Below are positions 1-8,011 of a DNA stretch of 13,383 nucleotides, piece by piece (position 1 is the first letter of the stretch; each line of letters opens with the position of its first letter). The notes under the pieces were generated by a model. That model was not told the DNA's origin and did not search any database. It saw only the letters and a program-made list of their open reading frames with translations. The position numbers and the translations under genes were made by a program. The stretch is taken from positions 1-13,383 of the forward strand of contig UQNB01000053.1 in NCBI GenBank assembly GCA_900542235.1. Reading direction: 5' to 3'. This DNA comes from an uncultured Collinsella sp. (GTDB taxonomy: Bacteria > Actinomycetota > Coriobacteriia > Coriobacteriales > Coriobacteriaceae).

Positions 1-25
1 GCCCGTGGGTTATACCCTAAGAGCA

Positions 26-48
26 AACCACCCTTTTTAAGGGTGGTT
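26..48. terminator. Perfect hairpin, probable end of an upstream unit
   Basis: A perfect 10-bp inverted repeat (AACCACCCTT, 26-35, and AAGGGTGGTT, 39-48) encloses a TTT loop. Neither side has a long T-run, so as an intrinsic terminator it is not textbook. It lies about 240 bases before oppA and most likely ends a gene left of the window. Because it is symmetric it could act on either strand. Confidence 0.5.
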
Positions 49-164
49 CTGATTTACAGACTTGTAATAGAGTCAAAATATCCCCACATACTTCGCCTAA
101 CTAAAGAAATTCTCGACCGTTAACCGGAATTAGCGCCATATTGTGCATAAAATGCGCTACTGTA

Positions 165-193
165 TTGCGAAACGTTGGTCCGTACTGCATAAC
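165..193 (+). promoter_or_regulatory. Candidate sigma-70-type promoter of oppA
   Basis: TTGCGA (165-170) and CATAAC (188-193) are 17 bases apart, each matching consensus at four of six positions. Another possible -10, TAAAAT at 148-153, has no convincing -35. The stretch 49-160 is visibly richer in A+T than the genes around it, which fits a promoter region, but the exact start is a guess. The leader to the oppA start would be about 90 bases. Confidence 0.3.
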
Positions 194-277
194 CAGCCAT
201 AACGGCGGACCGCGTTTGAATGGTTCGATCGGGCTGTCTCGACGTTGCCCGGCCGAATTCACTTTGTCCTATCTCAT

Positions 278-284
278 AAGGAGG
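278..284 (+). promoter_or_regulatory. Ribosome binding site deciding the oppA start
   Basis: AAGGAGG ends five bases before the ATG at 290. The same frame is open from an earlier ATG at 245, but no Shine-Dalgarno sequence precedes that one. The 290 start also gives a proper signal peptide, so 290 is preferred. Confidence 0.85.
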
Positions 285-289
285 ATGGC

Positions 290-1966
290 ATGGCTGATTC
301 TATGTTCCACCAGCCCGTTATGGGTCGTCGCGCCTTTGTTGGCGGCACCCTCGCTGCGAGCTCCATGGCTTTTCTTGCCGCATGCGGCAAGAAGGGCGGC
401 GACGCTTCCGGTTCTGAGTCCGGTTCGACGCTGAACTTCTACATCAACAACCCGGTCTGCATCGACCCCTACAACGTCCAGGAGGATCAGGGCACTCAGG
501 TCGAGTACCAGCTCTTCGACGCTCTGACGGAGTACGATAACGAGAAGGGCGAGATCGTTCCGCTGGCTTGCGAGTCCTTCGAGGCTAACGACGACGCCAC
601 CGAGTTCACCTTCAAGATCAAGAAGGCCAAGTTCCACAACGGTGACGACGTTACTTCCAAGTCCTTCAAGCTCGGTTGGGAGCGCCTGGTCAACACCAAG
701 TCGGCCATCGCTACCGAGTATGGTCCTTCCGAGGTCTCCTACCACCTTTCCATGGTCGAGGGCTATGATGATCTGCTTGCCGGTAACGCTACCGAGCTGT
801 CCGGCGTTACCTGCCCGGATGACGAGACCCTCGTCGTCAAGCTGACTTCCGCCTACGCCGACTTCCCGTTCGTCGCCTCTCACCCGGCTCTGTCCCCGGT
901 TCCCGAGTGCGCCGAGTCCGATGTCAAGAGCTTCTACCTTGCCCCGGTCGGTAACGGCCCGTTCATGATGGACGGCAAGTGGGAGGATGGTCAGGAGATC
1001 AACCTCAAGAAGTTTGACGATTACTATGGCGACAAGGCAAAGATCGACGCCATCCACTTCCAGGTCATCAAGGACGTGGAGACCGCTTACAAGGAGTTCC
1101 AGGCCGGCAACCTCGATGTCTGCGACGTTCCCGTTGCTCAGATCGACGCCGCCAAGAAGGACCGCGGCGAGTCCAAGGATGGCTACACCATGGGTGACGG
1201 CGAGCGCATGCTGCTCGGCTCCGAGCCTTCCACGTACTATCTGACGTGCAACACCACGGCCGAGCCGTTCAACAACGCTGACCTGCGCAGGGGCATCTCC
1301 CTGGCTATCAACCGTGAGGCCATCTGCAAGACCATCTTCAAGGGCACCCGTACCCCCGCTGACGGCATCGTTCCTCCGGGAATTGCCGGCTACAAGGAGG
1401 GCGCATGGGAGTTCTGCGCCTATGACGTCGACAAGGCTAACGAGTACCTCGACAAGGTCGCTCCCGCTGGCGCTAACGGCGATCGTGGCATCAATGTGAC
1501 CCTGTCCTACAACCAGGACGGTGGCCACAAGGAGATCATGGAGTCCATCATCGGCGACCTCGCCAAGGTGGGCGTCACCGCCGTCTCCGATACTCCCGAG
1601 TGGTCTGCCCTGCTCGAGCAGTATCAGAACTTCAACTATCAGTTCGGCCGTCTGGGCTGGATCGCCGATTACCCGATCATGGACAACTTCCTGTACCCGC
1701 TGTTCCACTCCGACTCCCTCGGTGGCGACAACCGCTCTGGTTACAACAACCCCGAGTTCGATGCCAAGGTCGATGAGGCCCGTGCCACGGTTGACGACGA
1801 CGAGCGCATCGCCAAGATGCAGGAGGCTGACGCTATGGTCGCCGCTGACTGCCCGGTTATCCCGGTGATGTTCTACACGCACACCATTGTCGGCTCCGAT
1901 CGCGTCAAGTACCTCTATGTCGATCCGCAGAAGCACGCCGATCTGGGTACCGCTGAGCTCGCCTAA
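290..1966 (+). CDS. oppA: Oligopeptide ABC transporter, substrate-binding lipoprotein (family 5)
   Basis: This is an extracytoplasmic peptide-binding protein of the SBP family 5 (OppA/DppA type), 558 aa, the usual size. It captures short peptides and hands them to the OppBC channel. The N-terminus combines a twin-arginine stretch (G12-R13-R14-A15-F16-V17), a hydrophobic segment and a lipobox L29-A30-A31-C32. It therefore looks like a Tat-exported lipoprotein anchored through Cys32, followed by a Gly/Ser-rich linker. The mature part has the family pattern: an early DPYN segment, the FTFKIKKAKFHNGDDVT block, the NGPFMM motif, and a C-terminal region with LGWIADYP and YNNPEFD. The start at 290 is set by AAGGAGG. 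It heads the opp operon; a 157-base gap with a strong hairpin separates it from oppB, as in many operons where the binding protein is made in excess. Peptide specificity cannot be told from sequence; DppA is an equally fair name. Confidence 0.93.
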   Translation: MADSMFHQPVMGRRAFVGGTLAASSMAFLAACGKKGGDASGSESGSTLNFYINNPVCIDPYNVQEDQGTQVEYQLFDALTEYDNEKGEIVPLACESFEANDDATEFTFKIKKAKFHNGDDVTSKSFKLGWERLVNTKSAIATEYGPSEVSYHLSMVEGYDDLLAGNATELSGVTCPDDETLVVKLTSAYADFPFVASHPALSPVPECAESDVKSFYLAPVGNGPFMMDGKWEDGQEINLKKFDDYYGDKAKIDAIHFQVIKDVETAYKEFQAGNLDVCDVPVAQIDAAKKDRGESKDGYTMGDGERMLLGSEPSTYYLTCNTTAEPFNNADLRRGISLAINREAICKTIFKGTRTPADGIVPPGIAGYKEGAWEFCAYDVDKANEYLDKVAPAGANGDRGINVTLSYNQDGGHKEIMESIIGDLAKVGVTAVSDTPEWSALLEQYQNFNYQFGRLGWIADYPIMDNFLYPLFHSDSLGGDNRSGYNNPEFDAKVDEARATVDDDERIAKMQEADAMVAADCPVIPVMFYTHTIVGSDRVKYLYVDPQKHADLGTAELA

Positions 1967-1978
1967 GAGTTTTGCAGC

Positions 1979-2017
1979 TTCCATGAGGGTCAAGTATTTA
2001 CGTAGACCTCATGGGAA
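1979..2017 (+). other. Stem-loop just after oppA
   Basis: CCATGAGG (1981-1988) pairs perfectly with CCTCATGG (2007-2014), and the flanks (TTC/GAA) can extend the stem with small bulges. It starts 15 bases after the oppA stop and has no T-run. It may shield the 3' end of the oppA transcript from exonucleases. Function is inferred from position only. Confidence 0.45.
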
Positions 2018-2063
2018 ACATACAGTTCTCCCTAACCTGGGGTAAACTGGCTGATGGTAATTT

Positions 2064-2093
2064 TGGGATGCCGGTCTGGCGATCGGCATCCCA
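2064..2093 (+). terminator. Partial terminator or processing hairpin between oppA and oppB
   Basis: TGGGATGCCG (2064-2073) and CGGCATCCCA (2084-2093) form a perfect 10-bp stem with a 10-base loop, followed by only a short TTT. It sits 31 bases before oppB. A leaky terminator or 3'-end stabiliser here would give more binding protein than permease, a known arrangement in ABC importer operons. Read-through into oppB must occur, since I see no clear promoter in the remaining gap. Confidence 0.6.
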
Positions 2094-2123
2094 TTTAGGT
2101 TAATCCCTAGATAGGGGAGTGGT

Positions 2124-3161
2124 ATGGGTAAGTACATCGTTAAACGTGTGCTTCAGTTCATCCCGGTATTTTTGGGCGTTACGTTGATTCTGTTCGCCCT
2201 CCAGAATATTGTGCCGGGAGACCCGATCAAGCTGATCGGTGGAGACAAGGCTCTGTCCCCCGAGGTAGAGCTTCAACTTCGCGTGCGCTATCACCTGGTC
2301 CAGGCGGACGAGGACGGCAACGCGATCCTTGACGAGAACGGCGATCCCGTTCCAACGTCGCTTGTGGACCAATACTTGAATTACATGAATGGTCTGCTTC
2401 ATGGCGATCTGGGCAATTCGTATCAGCGCAAGCTGCCGGTTGCGGAAATCTTTGCCCAGAAGTATCCGTATACGGTTAAACTCGCCGCGTGCGCCATTGT
2501 GCTCGAGGCAATCATGGGTATCGGTGCGGGTATCATTTCGGCGGTAAAGCGCTATTCCTTCTGGGATATTTTGGTAACGCTGACCACGTCGATCCTCGTT
2601 GCCGTTCCTGCATTCTGGCTCGGTATGCTGCTGCAGCTGTTCTTTGGCGTCATCCTTAAGGATGCCACCGGCGGCGCATTCTCCATGCCGATCTCGGGTG
2701 CCGGCGGCTCCAGCTCTCAGTATCAGGATTGGATGCACTATGTGCTTCCGACCATTACGCTGGCTTCGGTTTCGACCGCCTATGCTGCCCGCATCATGCG
2801 CTCGCAGCTACTCGACGTCATGAATCAGGATTACATCCGCACGGCAAAGGCCAAGGGTCTCTCCAATCGCGCGATCATCGTCAAGCATGCGCTTAAGAAT
2901 GCACTCATCCCCGTTGTTACCTATATTGGTGTCGACTTCGGCGGCATGCTTTCGGGCGCCATCCTGACCGAGACGGTCTTTAACTGGCCCGGTATCGGCT
3001 CTGAGGTCTACCGCGCCATTAGCATGCGCGACTGGCCCATCGTTATGGGCGGCGTTACGCTCATCGTTGTCGTCGTTATGGTGATCAACCTTCTCGTCGA
3101 CATTAGCTATGCATTCCTCGACCCGCGTATCCGCCTCGGCGGTCCGTCGGATAAGGCCTAA
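2124..3161 (+). CDS. oppB: Oligopeptide ABC transporter, inner-membrane permease (OppB/DppB type)
   Basis: This is one of the two channel-forming subunits of the peptide importer, 345 aa. It opens with the typical GKYIVKRVLQFIPVFLGVTLILF first membrane helix and the IVPGDP motif. It has further membrane helices and the cytoplasmic EAA loop (about residues 236-263, DYIRTAKAKGLSNRAIIVKH) that docks on the ATPases. The end is DPRIRLGG, as usual for the family. An acidic stretch at residues 60-78 (ADEDGNAILDENGDP) lies where family members normally run straight from LGL-type sequence into the VDQY segment. It makes the protein slightly long and would face the outside. The start follows AGGGGAG (2113-2119). 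oppC begins 15 bases after the stop codon, so the two are co-transcribed. Confidence 0.93.
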   Translation: MGKYIVKRVLQFIPVFLGVTLILFALQNIVPGDPIKLIGGDKALSPEVELQLRVRYHLVQADEDGNAILDENGDPVPTSLVDQYLNYMNGLLHGDLGNSYQRKLPVAEIFAQKYPYTVKLAACAIVLEAIMGIGAGIISAVKRYSFWDILVTLTTSILVAVPAFWLGMLLQLFFGVILKDATGGAFSMPISGAGGSSSQYQDWMHYVLPTITLASVSTAYAARIMRSQLLDVMNQDYIRTAKAKGLSNRAIIVKHALKNALIPVVTYIGVDFGGMLSGAILTETVFNWPGIGSEVYRAISMRDWPIVMGGVTLIVVVVMVINLLVDISYAFLDPRIRLGGPSDKA

Positions 3162-3175
3162 GGGAGGTACGTCTC

Positions 3176-4111
3176 ATGCAGGAAACTGATTCTCAGTCTC
3201 AGGAGCAGGCTACCGCCACTAAGGCCGCATCTGCTCCCGCCAAGTCCCGCACGCTGTGGGGCGACGCTTTCAAGCGTCTTCGCAAGAATAAGCTCGCCGT
3301 TATCGGTATCTGCTGGATTATCATCGTCGTTTTGGTTGCCTTGACCGCAGACCTGTGGGCTAAGCCCTGGCTCGGGTCGCCGACGGCTTCTGACTCGACG
3401 ACCATGGCCGAGACTTCGCTGCTGGCTCCGTGTGCCGAGCACCCGTTTGGTACCGACGCCCTTGGCCGCGACATTCTCGTCCGAGTTATCTACGGCGCGC
3501 GCGTTTCGCTTTCCGTCGGTATTATGGCCACCGCCATCTCCACGGTGATCGGTTTGATCATGGGCGCCCTGGCCGGTTTCTATGGCGGCATCTGGGATAC
3601 GATCATCATGCGCTTCGCGGATATCTTCCTGGCGTTCCCGTACGTGCTGTTCGTTGTCGCCATGATCGCCGTTATCGGCCGTGGTCTTCAGAACGTCTTT
3701 ATCGCCATCGGTATTCTCGGCTGGCCCTCGATTGCGCGCGTCTTCCGATCCGCGATCCTGACGGTCAAGGAAAACGACTATGTTGACGCTGCGCGCGCGA
3801 TGGGCGCATCCGATGCTCGTATCGTCGTGCGTCACATCTTCCCGAACTCCGTTGCTTCCATCGTGGTCTACGCGACCATGAACATCGGCGGCGCTATTCT
3901 GACCGAGTCCGCTCTGTCCTTCCTCGGCATGGGCGTTATTCCGCCTACGCCTTCGTGGGGCTCCATGATTCAGGACGGTCAGCAGTATCTTCTGACTGCT
4001 CCCTGGATGATGATCATGCCCGGTCTGGCAATTCTCTCGACGGTGCTCGCCTTCACCCTGCTGGGTGACGGTTTGCGCGACGCCCTCGACGTCAAGATGA
4101 AGGACGCATAA
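3176..4111 (+). CDS. oppC: Oligopeptide ABC transporter, inner-membrane permease (OppC/DppC type)
   Basis: This is the second channel subunit, 311 aa, pairing with OppB. A cytoplasmic N-tail rich in Gln, Ala and Thr precedes the OppC N-terminal segment (DAFKRLRKNKLAVIGICWIII) with the first helix. The hallmark HPFGTDALGRDILVRVIYGARVSL block follows. The EAA loop is at about residues 200-228 (DYVDAARAMGASDARIVVRH). The ALSFLGMGVIPPTPSWG and GDGLRDALD motifs near the C-terminus are diagnostic of DppC/OppC. A clear AGGGAGGT (3161-3168) overlaps the end of oppB and sits seven bases before the ATG. The oppD start follows after two bases. Confidence 0.94.
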   Translation: MQETDSQSQEQATATKAASAPAKSRTLWGDAFKRLRKNKLAVIGICWIIIVVLVALTADLWAKPWLGSPTASDSTTMAETSLLAPCAEHPFGTDALGRDILVRVIYGARVSLSVGIMATAISTVIGLIMGALAGFYGGIWDTIIMRFADIFLAFPYVLFVVAMIAVIGRGLQNVFIAIGILGWPSIARVFRSAILTVKENDYVDAARAMGASDARIVVRHIFPNSVASIVVYATMNIGGAILTESALSFLGMGVIPPTPSWGSMIQDGQQYLLTAPWMMIMPGLAILSTVLAFTLLGDGLRDALDVKMKDA

Positions 4112-4113
4112 GG

Positions 4114-5205
4114 ATGAAGAAGAACAAGAACTATGTGGACCTGAAGGACCAGCCGGTTCCCGAGGGCCAGCATCTGCTCGAGGTCGATGACCTTAAGATG
4201 TATTTCCACACCGAAGATGGCGTTGTTCGCGCTGTCGACGGTGTCTCCTACACGCTCGATCGTGGCGAGACCCTGGGCGTCGTCGGCGAGTCCGGCTCCG
4301 GTAAGTCTGTGACCGCCATGACCATCATGGGTCTTATCTCGATGCCTCCGGGAAAGATTGAGGGCGGCGACGTTCGCTATCGCGGTCGTTCTATCCTCGA
4401 GATGACCGAGGAAGAGATGCAGCACATTCGCGGTAACGATATCGCGATGATCTTCCAGGATCCTATGACCTCCTTGAACCCGGTCTATAAGATCGGCAAG
4501 CAGGTGGGCGAGGGCCTTCGTCTGCACCGTGGCTACTCCAAGCAGGAGGCGCTCAAGCGCGCCACCGAGCTTTTGGACCTCGTGGGTATCCCCGAGCCCG
4601 AGAAGCGCGTCAATGAGTATCCGCACCAGTTCTCCGGCGGTATGCGTCAGCGCGTCATGATCGCTATGGCTCTTGCCTGCGATCCCGATATCCTGATTGC
4701 CGACGAGCCCACGACGGCTCTGGATGTTACCATTCAGGCTCAGATTATCGAGCTCATGCAGGAGATGCAGCAGAAGAACGGCAACGCCATTATCATGATT
4801 ACCCATGACTTGGGCGTCGTCGCCGATATGGCCGATAAGATCATGGTTATGTACGCCGGCCGTCCCGTCGAGTTCGGTACTGCTGAGGAAATCTTCTACG
4901 AGAGCCGCCATCCCTACACCTGGGGTCTTATTCGTTCCATTCCGGAGCAGGCCATCGAGGAGAAAAAGCCGCTGACGCCGATTCACGGCAACCCGCCTTC
5001 GCTCATGAACCTGCCCGAGGGCTGCGTCTTCTCTCCTCGCTGCCCCTATGCGACGGACAAGTGCCGCAAGCAGCGCCCCGAGCGCGTTGTCACCGAGTCC
5101 GGTCACTATTCTGCGTGCCATTATTCCGGTGACCCCGAGTTCCTCAAGAACGCCCCTGAGACGTCCCGCACGCGCAAAGATTCCAAGAAGGGAGGCGAGG
5201 CGTAA
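4114..5205 (+). CDS. oppD: Oligopeptide ABC transporter, ATP-binding protein (OppD/DppD type)
   Basis: This is the first of two ATPases powering peptide import at the cytoplasmic face, 363 aa. Walker A is GESGSGKS (residues 58-65), the ABC signature is SGGMRQR (from 174), Walker B ends in D197-E198, and the switch His is in THDLGVV. The C-terminal oligopeptide/dipeptide domain begins around HPYTWGLIRSIP. It contains Cys304, Cys310, Cys317 and Cys335 in the order GCxFxPRCPxAxxxC...ACH. In some family members these cysteines hold an iron-sulfur cluster; whether they do here is inference. A basic tail follows. The start is two bases behind oppC, with AAGGA at 4100-4104. oppF begins at the base right after the stop. 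Confidence 0.95.
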   Translation: MKKNKNYVDLKDQPVPEGQHLLEVDDLKMYFHTEDGVVRAVDGVSYTLDRGETLGVVGESGSGKSVTAMTIMGLISMPPGKIEGGDVRYRGRSILEMTEEEMQHIRGNDIAMIFQDPMTSLNPVYKIGKQVGEGLRLHRGYSKQEALKRATELLDLVGIPEPEKRVNEYPHQFSGGMRQRVMIAMALACDPDILIADEPTTALDVTIQAQIIELMQEMQQKNGNAIIMITHDLGVVADMADKIMVMYAGRPVEFGTAEEIFYESRHPYTWGLIRSIPEQAIEEKKPLTPIHGNPPSLMNLPEGCVFSPRCPYATDKCRKQRPERVVTESGHYSACHYSGDPEFLKNAPETSRTRKDSKKGGEA

Positions 5206-6234
<1,029 letters not shown>

Positions 6235-6264
6235 TCGGTTGTTTTCGTCCGGGCCCGCCCTGGT

Positions 6265-6336
6265 GTTACTTTTCAGAACGTCCTCGGACATGCAAGTAAC
6301 CCCCGCTGCGCACTTCGTGCGGCGGGGGTTACTTGC
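6265..6336. terminator. Long stem-loop at the end of the opp operon, REP-like
   Basis: GCAAGTAACCCCCGC (6292-6306) and GCGGGGGTTACTTGC (6322-6336) are a perfect 15-bp inverted repeat. An inner GCAC-TTC-GTGC tip sits between them. No T-run follows on either strand, so it could be a terminator helped by the strong stem, a bidirectional block between oppF and the convergent transposase, or a dispersed palindromic repeat. A further copy of GTTACTT at 6265-6271 can pair with AAGTAAC at 6294-6300 instead, giving two competing folds. Confidence 0.6.
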
Positions 6337-6344
6337 GTCCTGAC

Positions 6345-6356
6345 GCTCCTATTTGG
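6345..6356 (+). repeat. Candidate IS flank repeat, copy 1
   Basis: GCTCCTATTTGG overlaps the transposase stop codon (6349-6351 on the complement). It matches copy 2 (7738-7749) at 11 of 12 positions, nine of them in a row. It could mark the right end of the IS110 element. A chance match is possible, since I looked for it. Confidence 0.4.
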
Positions 6357-7638
6357 CAAGGTGTTTTTTAGAATCCATTTTGCGCTCGGCCTCGAAGGCC
6401 CGCCTGTCCCAATCGAGCGGAAGTCCGGCCTCTACCCATGCCTCGTAGGCCCTCCTTATGGGCTTGAGCTCCCTTTGGCCCCTCTCCAGCATCGAGATGT
6501 ACTTCTCGCTGGTTCCCAATATGGACGCCGCCCTCACCTGGCTGACCTTCGCCGCGCGCCTGGCCGCCACGAGCTCCGAGGCGTCCTCGGGCCTCCTGAT
6601 CTCGTGCGGGTGCATCAGCGCCCGGTACGCCTCCCTGGCCACGTAGCGCTTGAGGCACCTCATGACCTCCCTGTCGCTCTTTCCCCGCCCCCTGGCCCTC
6701 TCGGCGTACTCGGCGGTCTCGGGGTCGCGCATGACCCTCTGCCTCGCGATCTCGTGCAGCGCGCTGTTCGCCTGCCGGTCGCCGCCCCTGTTGAGCCTGT
6801 GCCTCACGGTCTTGCCGCTCGAGGCGGGGATGGGGCAGGCCCCGCATATCGCCGCGAACGACGCCTCGGAGCGCAGCCTGCCCGGGTTGTCCCCGGCCGC
6901 GACCGCGAGCTTGGCCGCGCTCACGGGCCCGCACCCGTACATCGCCAGCAGCGCGGGGCAGTTCTCCTCCAGGGACGCCTCGATCGCGCGCTCCATGTCG
7001 AGCGCCGCGTCGCGCGCCGCCTCCCACAGGTCCGCCAGCGCGCCGAGCGCGGCGCCCAGCGCGCCCTCGGCGCGCACGGAGGGGAGCTCCTCCATCAGCC
7101 TCGGCCCTCCCATGCCGCGGAACCTCGACCTGAGCCCCTCCGGCGCGGTGGTGAGCAGCGACCTCGCGGTGTTTATCGCCGAGGTCCGCGCCTTCACCGC
7201 CCCGGAGCGCGCCGCGAGCATGCAGCGCACCCCGTCGACCCACCCGTCCTGGCTCTTGGGGGTCCCGAGCTTTGAGCCGGACATCGCCGCGCGGGCGGCC
7301 CTCTCCGCGTCCGCCTCGTCGCACTTTCCCTGCCCCGGGCGCCTCCTCTGCATCCTCGCCGGGGAGAGCGCCTCGCGCACGGGCATCCCCAGCGACGCGA
7401 GGTGCCTGGTGAGGCCCGCCCCGTAGGACGACGTCCCCTCCATCGCGACGCAGGCCGGCTCCCCGGCCGCCGCGATCGCCCCGGCGAGCGCCTCGTAGCC
7501 CGCCGCGTCGGCGGGGAACTGGCGGGACAGGACCTTGCGGCCCCTCCAGTCGAGGACGCACAGCCAGTGCGAGTCGGCGTGGGTGTCGACCCCGCAGAAG
7601 ACCGGCCCGCGGGCGCCGGGTGTCGATTCGGTTCTCAT
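6349..7638 (-). CDS. IS110-family transposase with C-terminal XRE-type helix-turn-helix
   Basis: This is a 429-aa recombinase of the IS110 group, which in studied members is guided by a bridge RNA. The N-terminal RuvC-like DEDD domain shows D18 (VDTHADSH), E67 (AMEGTSSYG) and D107/D110 (KCDEADAERAA). A helical middle is followed by the Transposase_20 domain (about 229-342): YGCGPVSAAKLA, FAAICGACPIPASSGKT with likely nucleophile Ser273 or Ser274, then RGGDRQANSALHEIARQR. Family members usually end near here. This one continues with residues 354-405, where VSQVRAA...LGTSEKYISMLERGQRE matches the XRE/Cro helix-turn-helix pattern, plus a short charged tail. The start at 7638 is chosen for GGAG six bases upstream; the frame is open to an ATG at 7737 without a usable ribosome site. 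All key residues are present, so it appears intact. Confidence 0.9.
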   Translation of the reverse strand: MRTESTPGARGPVFCGVDTHADSHWLCVLDWRGRKVLSRQFPADAAGYEALAGAIAAAGEPACVAMEGTSSYGAGLTRHLASLGMPVREALSPARMQRRRPGQGKCDEADAERAARAAMSGSKLGTPKSQDGWVDGVRCMLAARSGAVKARTSAINTARSLLTTAPEGLRSRFRGMGGPRLMEELPSVRAEGALGAALGALADLWEAARDAALDMERAIEASLEENCPALLAMYGCGPVSAAKLAVAAGDNPGRLRSEASFAAICGACPIPASSGKTVRHRLNRGGDRQANSALHEIARQRVMRDPETAEYAERARGRGKSDREVMRCLKRYVAREAYRALMHPHEIRRPEDASELVAARRAAKVSQVRAASILGTSEKYISMLERGQRELKPIRRAYEAWVEAGLPLDWDRRAFEAERKMDSKKHLAK

Positions 7639-7644
7639 GTCTCG

Positions 7645-7648
7645 CTCC
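7645..7648 (-). promoter_or_regulatory. Ribosome binding site deciding the transposase start
   Basis: On the minus strand GGAG is followed by six bases and the ATG at 7638-7636. The only other in-frame ATG (7737-7735) has AGGAG just one base away, too close to work. Confidence 0.65.
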
Positions 7649-7737
7649 GTTCTTTCCGTGCTCGCCTGGACCGGGCAGACGGCACACTGACGGGGCGCGA
7701 TAGAATGCGGTTGTTCGGGTCCGCGGTATCGCTCCAT

Positions 7738-7749
7738 GCTCCTATTAGG
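7738..7749 (+). repeat. Candidate IS flank repeat, copy 2
   Basis: GCTCCTATTAGG is the second copy of the 12-base motif at 6345-6356, with one mismatch. It lies 99 bases upstream of the transposase start codon and could mark the left end of the element or its target. Confidence 0.4.
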
Positions 7750-7753
7750 TCAT

Positions 7754-7963
7754 GCGGCGGTCTCGGCTCGCCGCGGCCCGCGCGGGACATGTCAGGAAAC
7801 GAGGGCAGCCCTGTGGGCGCCAGCGGAATGTGGGGTCACCGCGCGGTCCGCATCTGATGGTGTCGACGTCAATGGTATACGGGCGCATCATCGACGTCTT
7901 CAATACAGACAATATCAGTGCGGAATGTTCCGGAGAGAAGCCCCCGTCACGCCCCCGGATTCC
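7754..7963 (-). ncRNA. Structured non-coding region upstream of the transposase, possible bridge RNA locus
   Basis: No credible gene is present here, but four stem-loops follow one another: GCGGCG/CGCCGC (7754-7759 with 7769-7774, 9-base loop); the palindrome CCCGCGCGGG (7777-7786); GACGTCAATGGT with ATCATCGACGTC (7865-7876 with 7887-7898, 11 of 12 paired counting one G-T, 10-base loop); and GGAAT...CCGG with CCGGATTCC (7922-7933 with 7955-7963, three-base bulge, 21-base loop). IS110 elements encode a bridge RNA of roughly 200 bases next to the transposase, and position and size fit. Strand, promoter and guide segments were not established. It may also be host sequence outside the element. 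Confidence 0.35.
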
Positions 7964-8011
7964 CTGCGTTTACGGCCTTGAGGTCGGCGGGCGGAGAAGG
8001 ACGTGGTTGAT

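Larger units (their letters stand above)
6345..7749 (-). mobile_element. IS110-family insertion element, ends uncertain
   Basis: The element is defined by one IS110-type transposase gene. As expected for the family there are no clear terminal inverted repeats. The only flanking signal I found is GCTCCTATT(T/A)GG at 6345-6356 and at 7738-7749, an 11-of-12 direct repeat that could be the duplicated core and its flank. This would give an element of about 1.4 kb, normal for the family, with almost no sequence after the transposase stop. The other possibility is that the upstream side runs on to about 7965 and includes the stem-loops there. The gene uses almost only G- or C-ending codons, more so than its neighbours, which fits separate origin. 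Confidence 0.6.

Noticed and set aside
152..202. A 16-codon leader-peptide-like frame before oppA
   Set aside because: No ribosome site, no run of regulatory codons and no attenuator structure behind it.
269..1993. A 574-codon open frame on the minus strand opposite oppA
   Set aside because: Same codon-bias shadow; no ribosome site and low-complexity Val/Leu/Gly-rich translation.
6368..7687. A 439-codon frame on the minus strand, one frame off the transposase, plus long + strand frames at 6361-7426
   Set aside because: Translations are Arg/Gly/Pro-rich shadows of the transposase, whose own frame holds all catalytic motifs.
7785..7800. Resemblance of GGACATGTCAGGAAAC to GGACATGCAAGTAAC at 6286-6300 as possible IS flank repeats
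   Set aside because: Requires a gap and two mismatches, and the similarity does not continue on either side.
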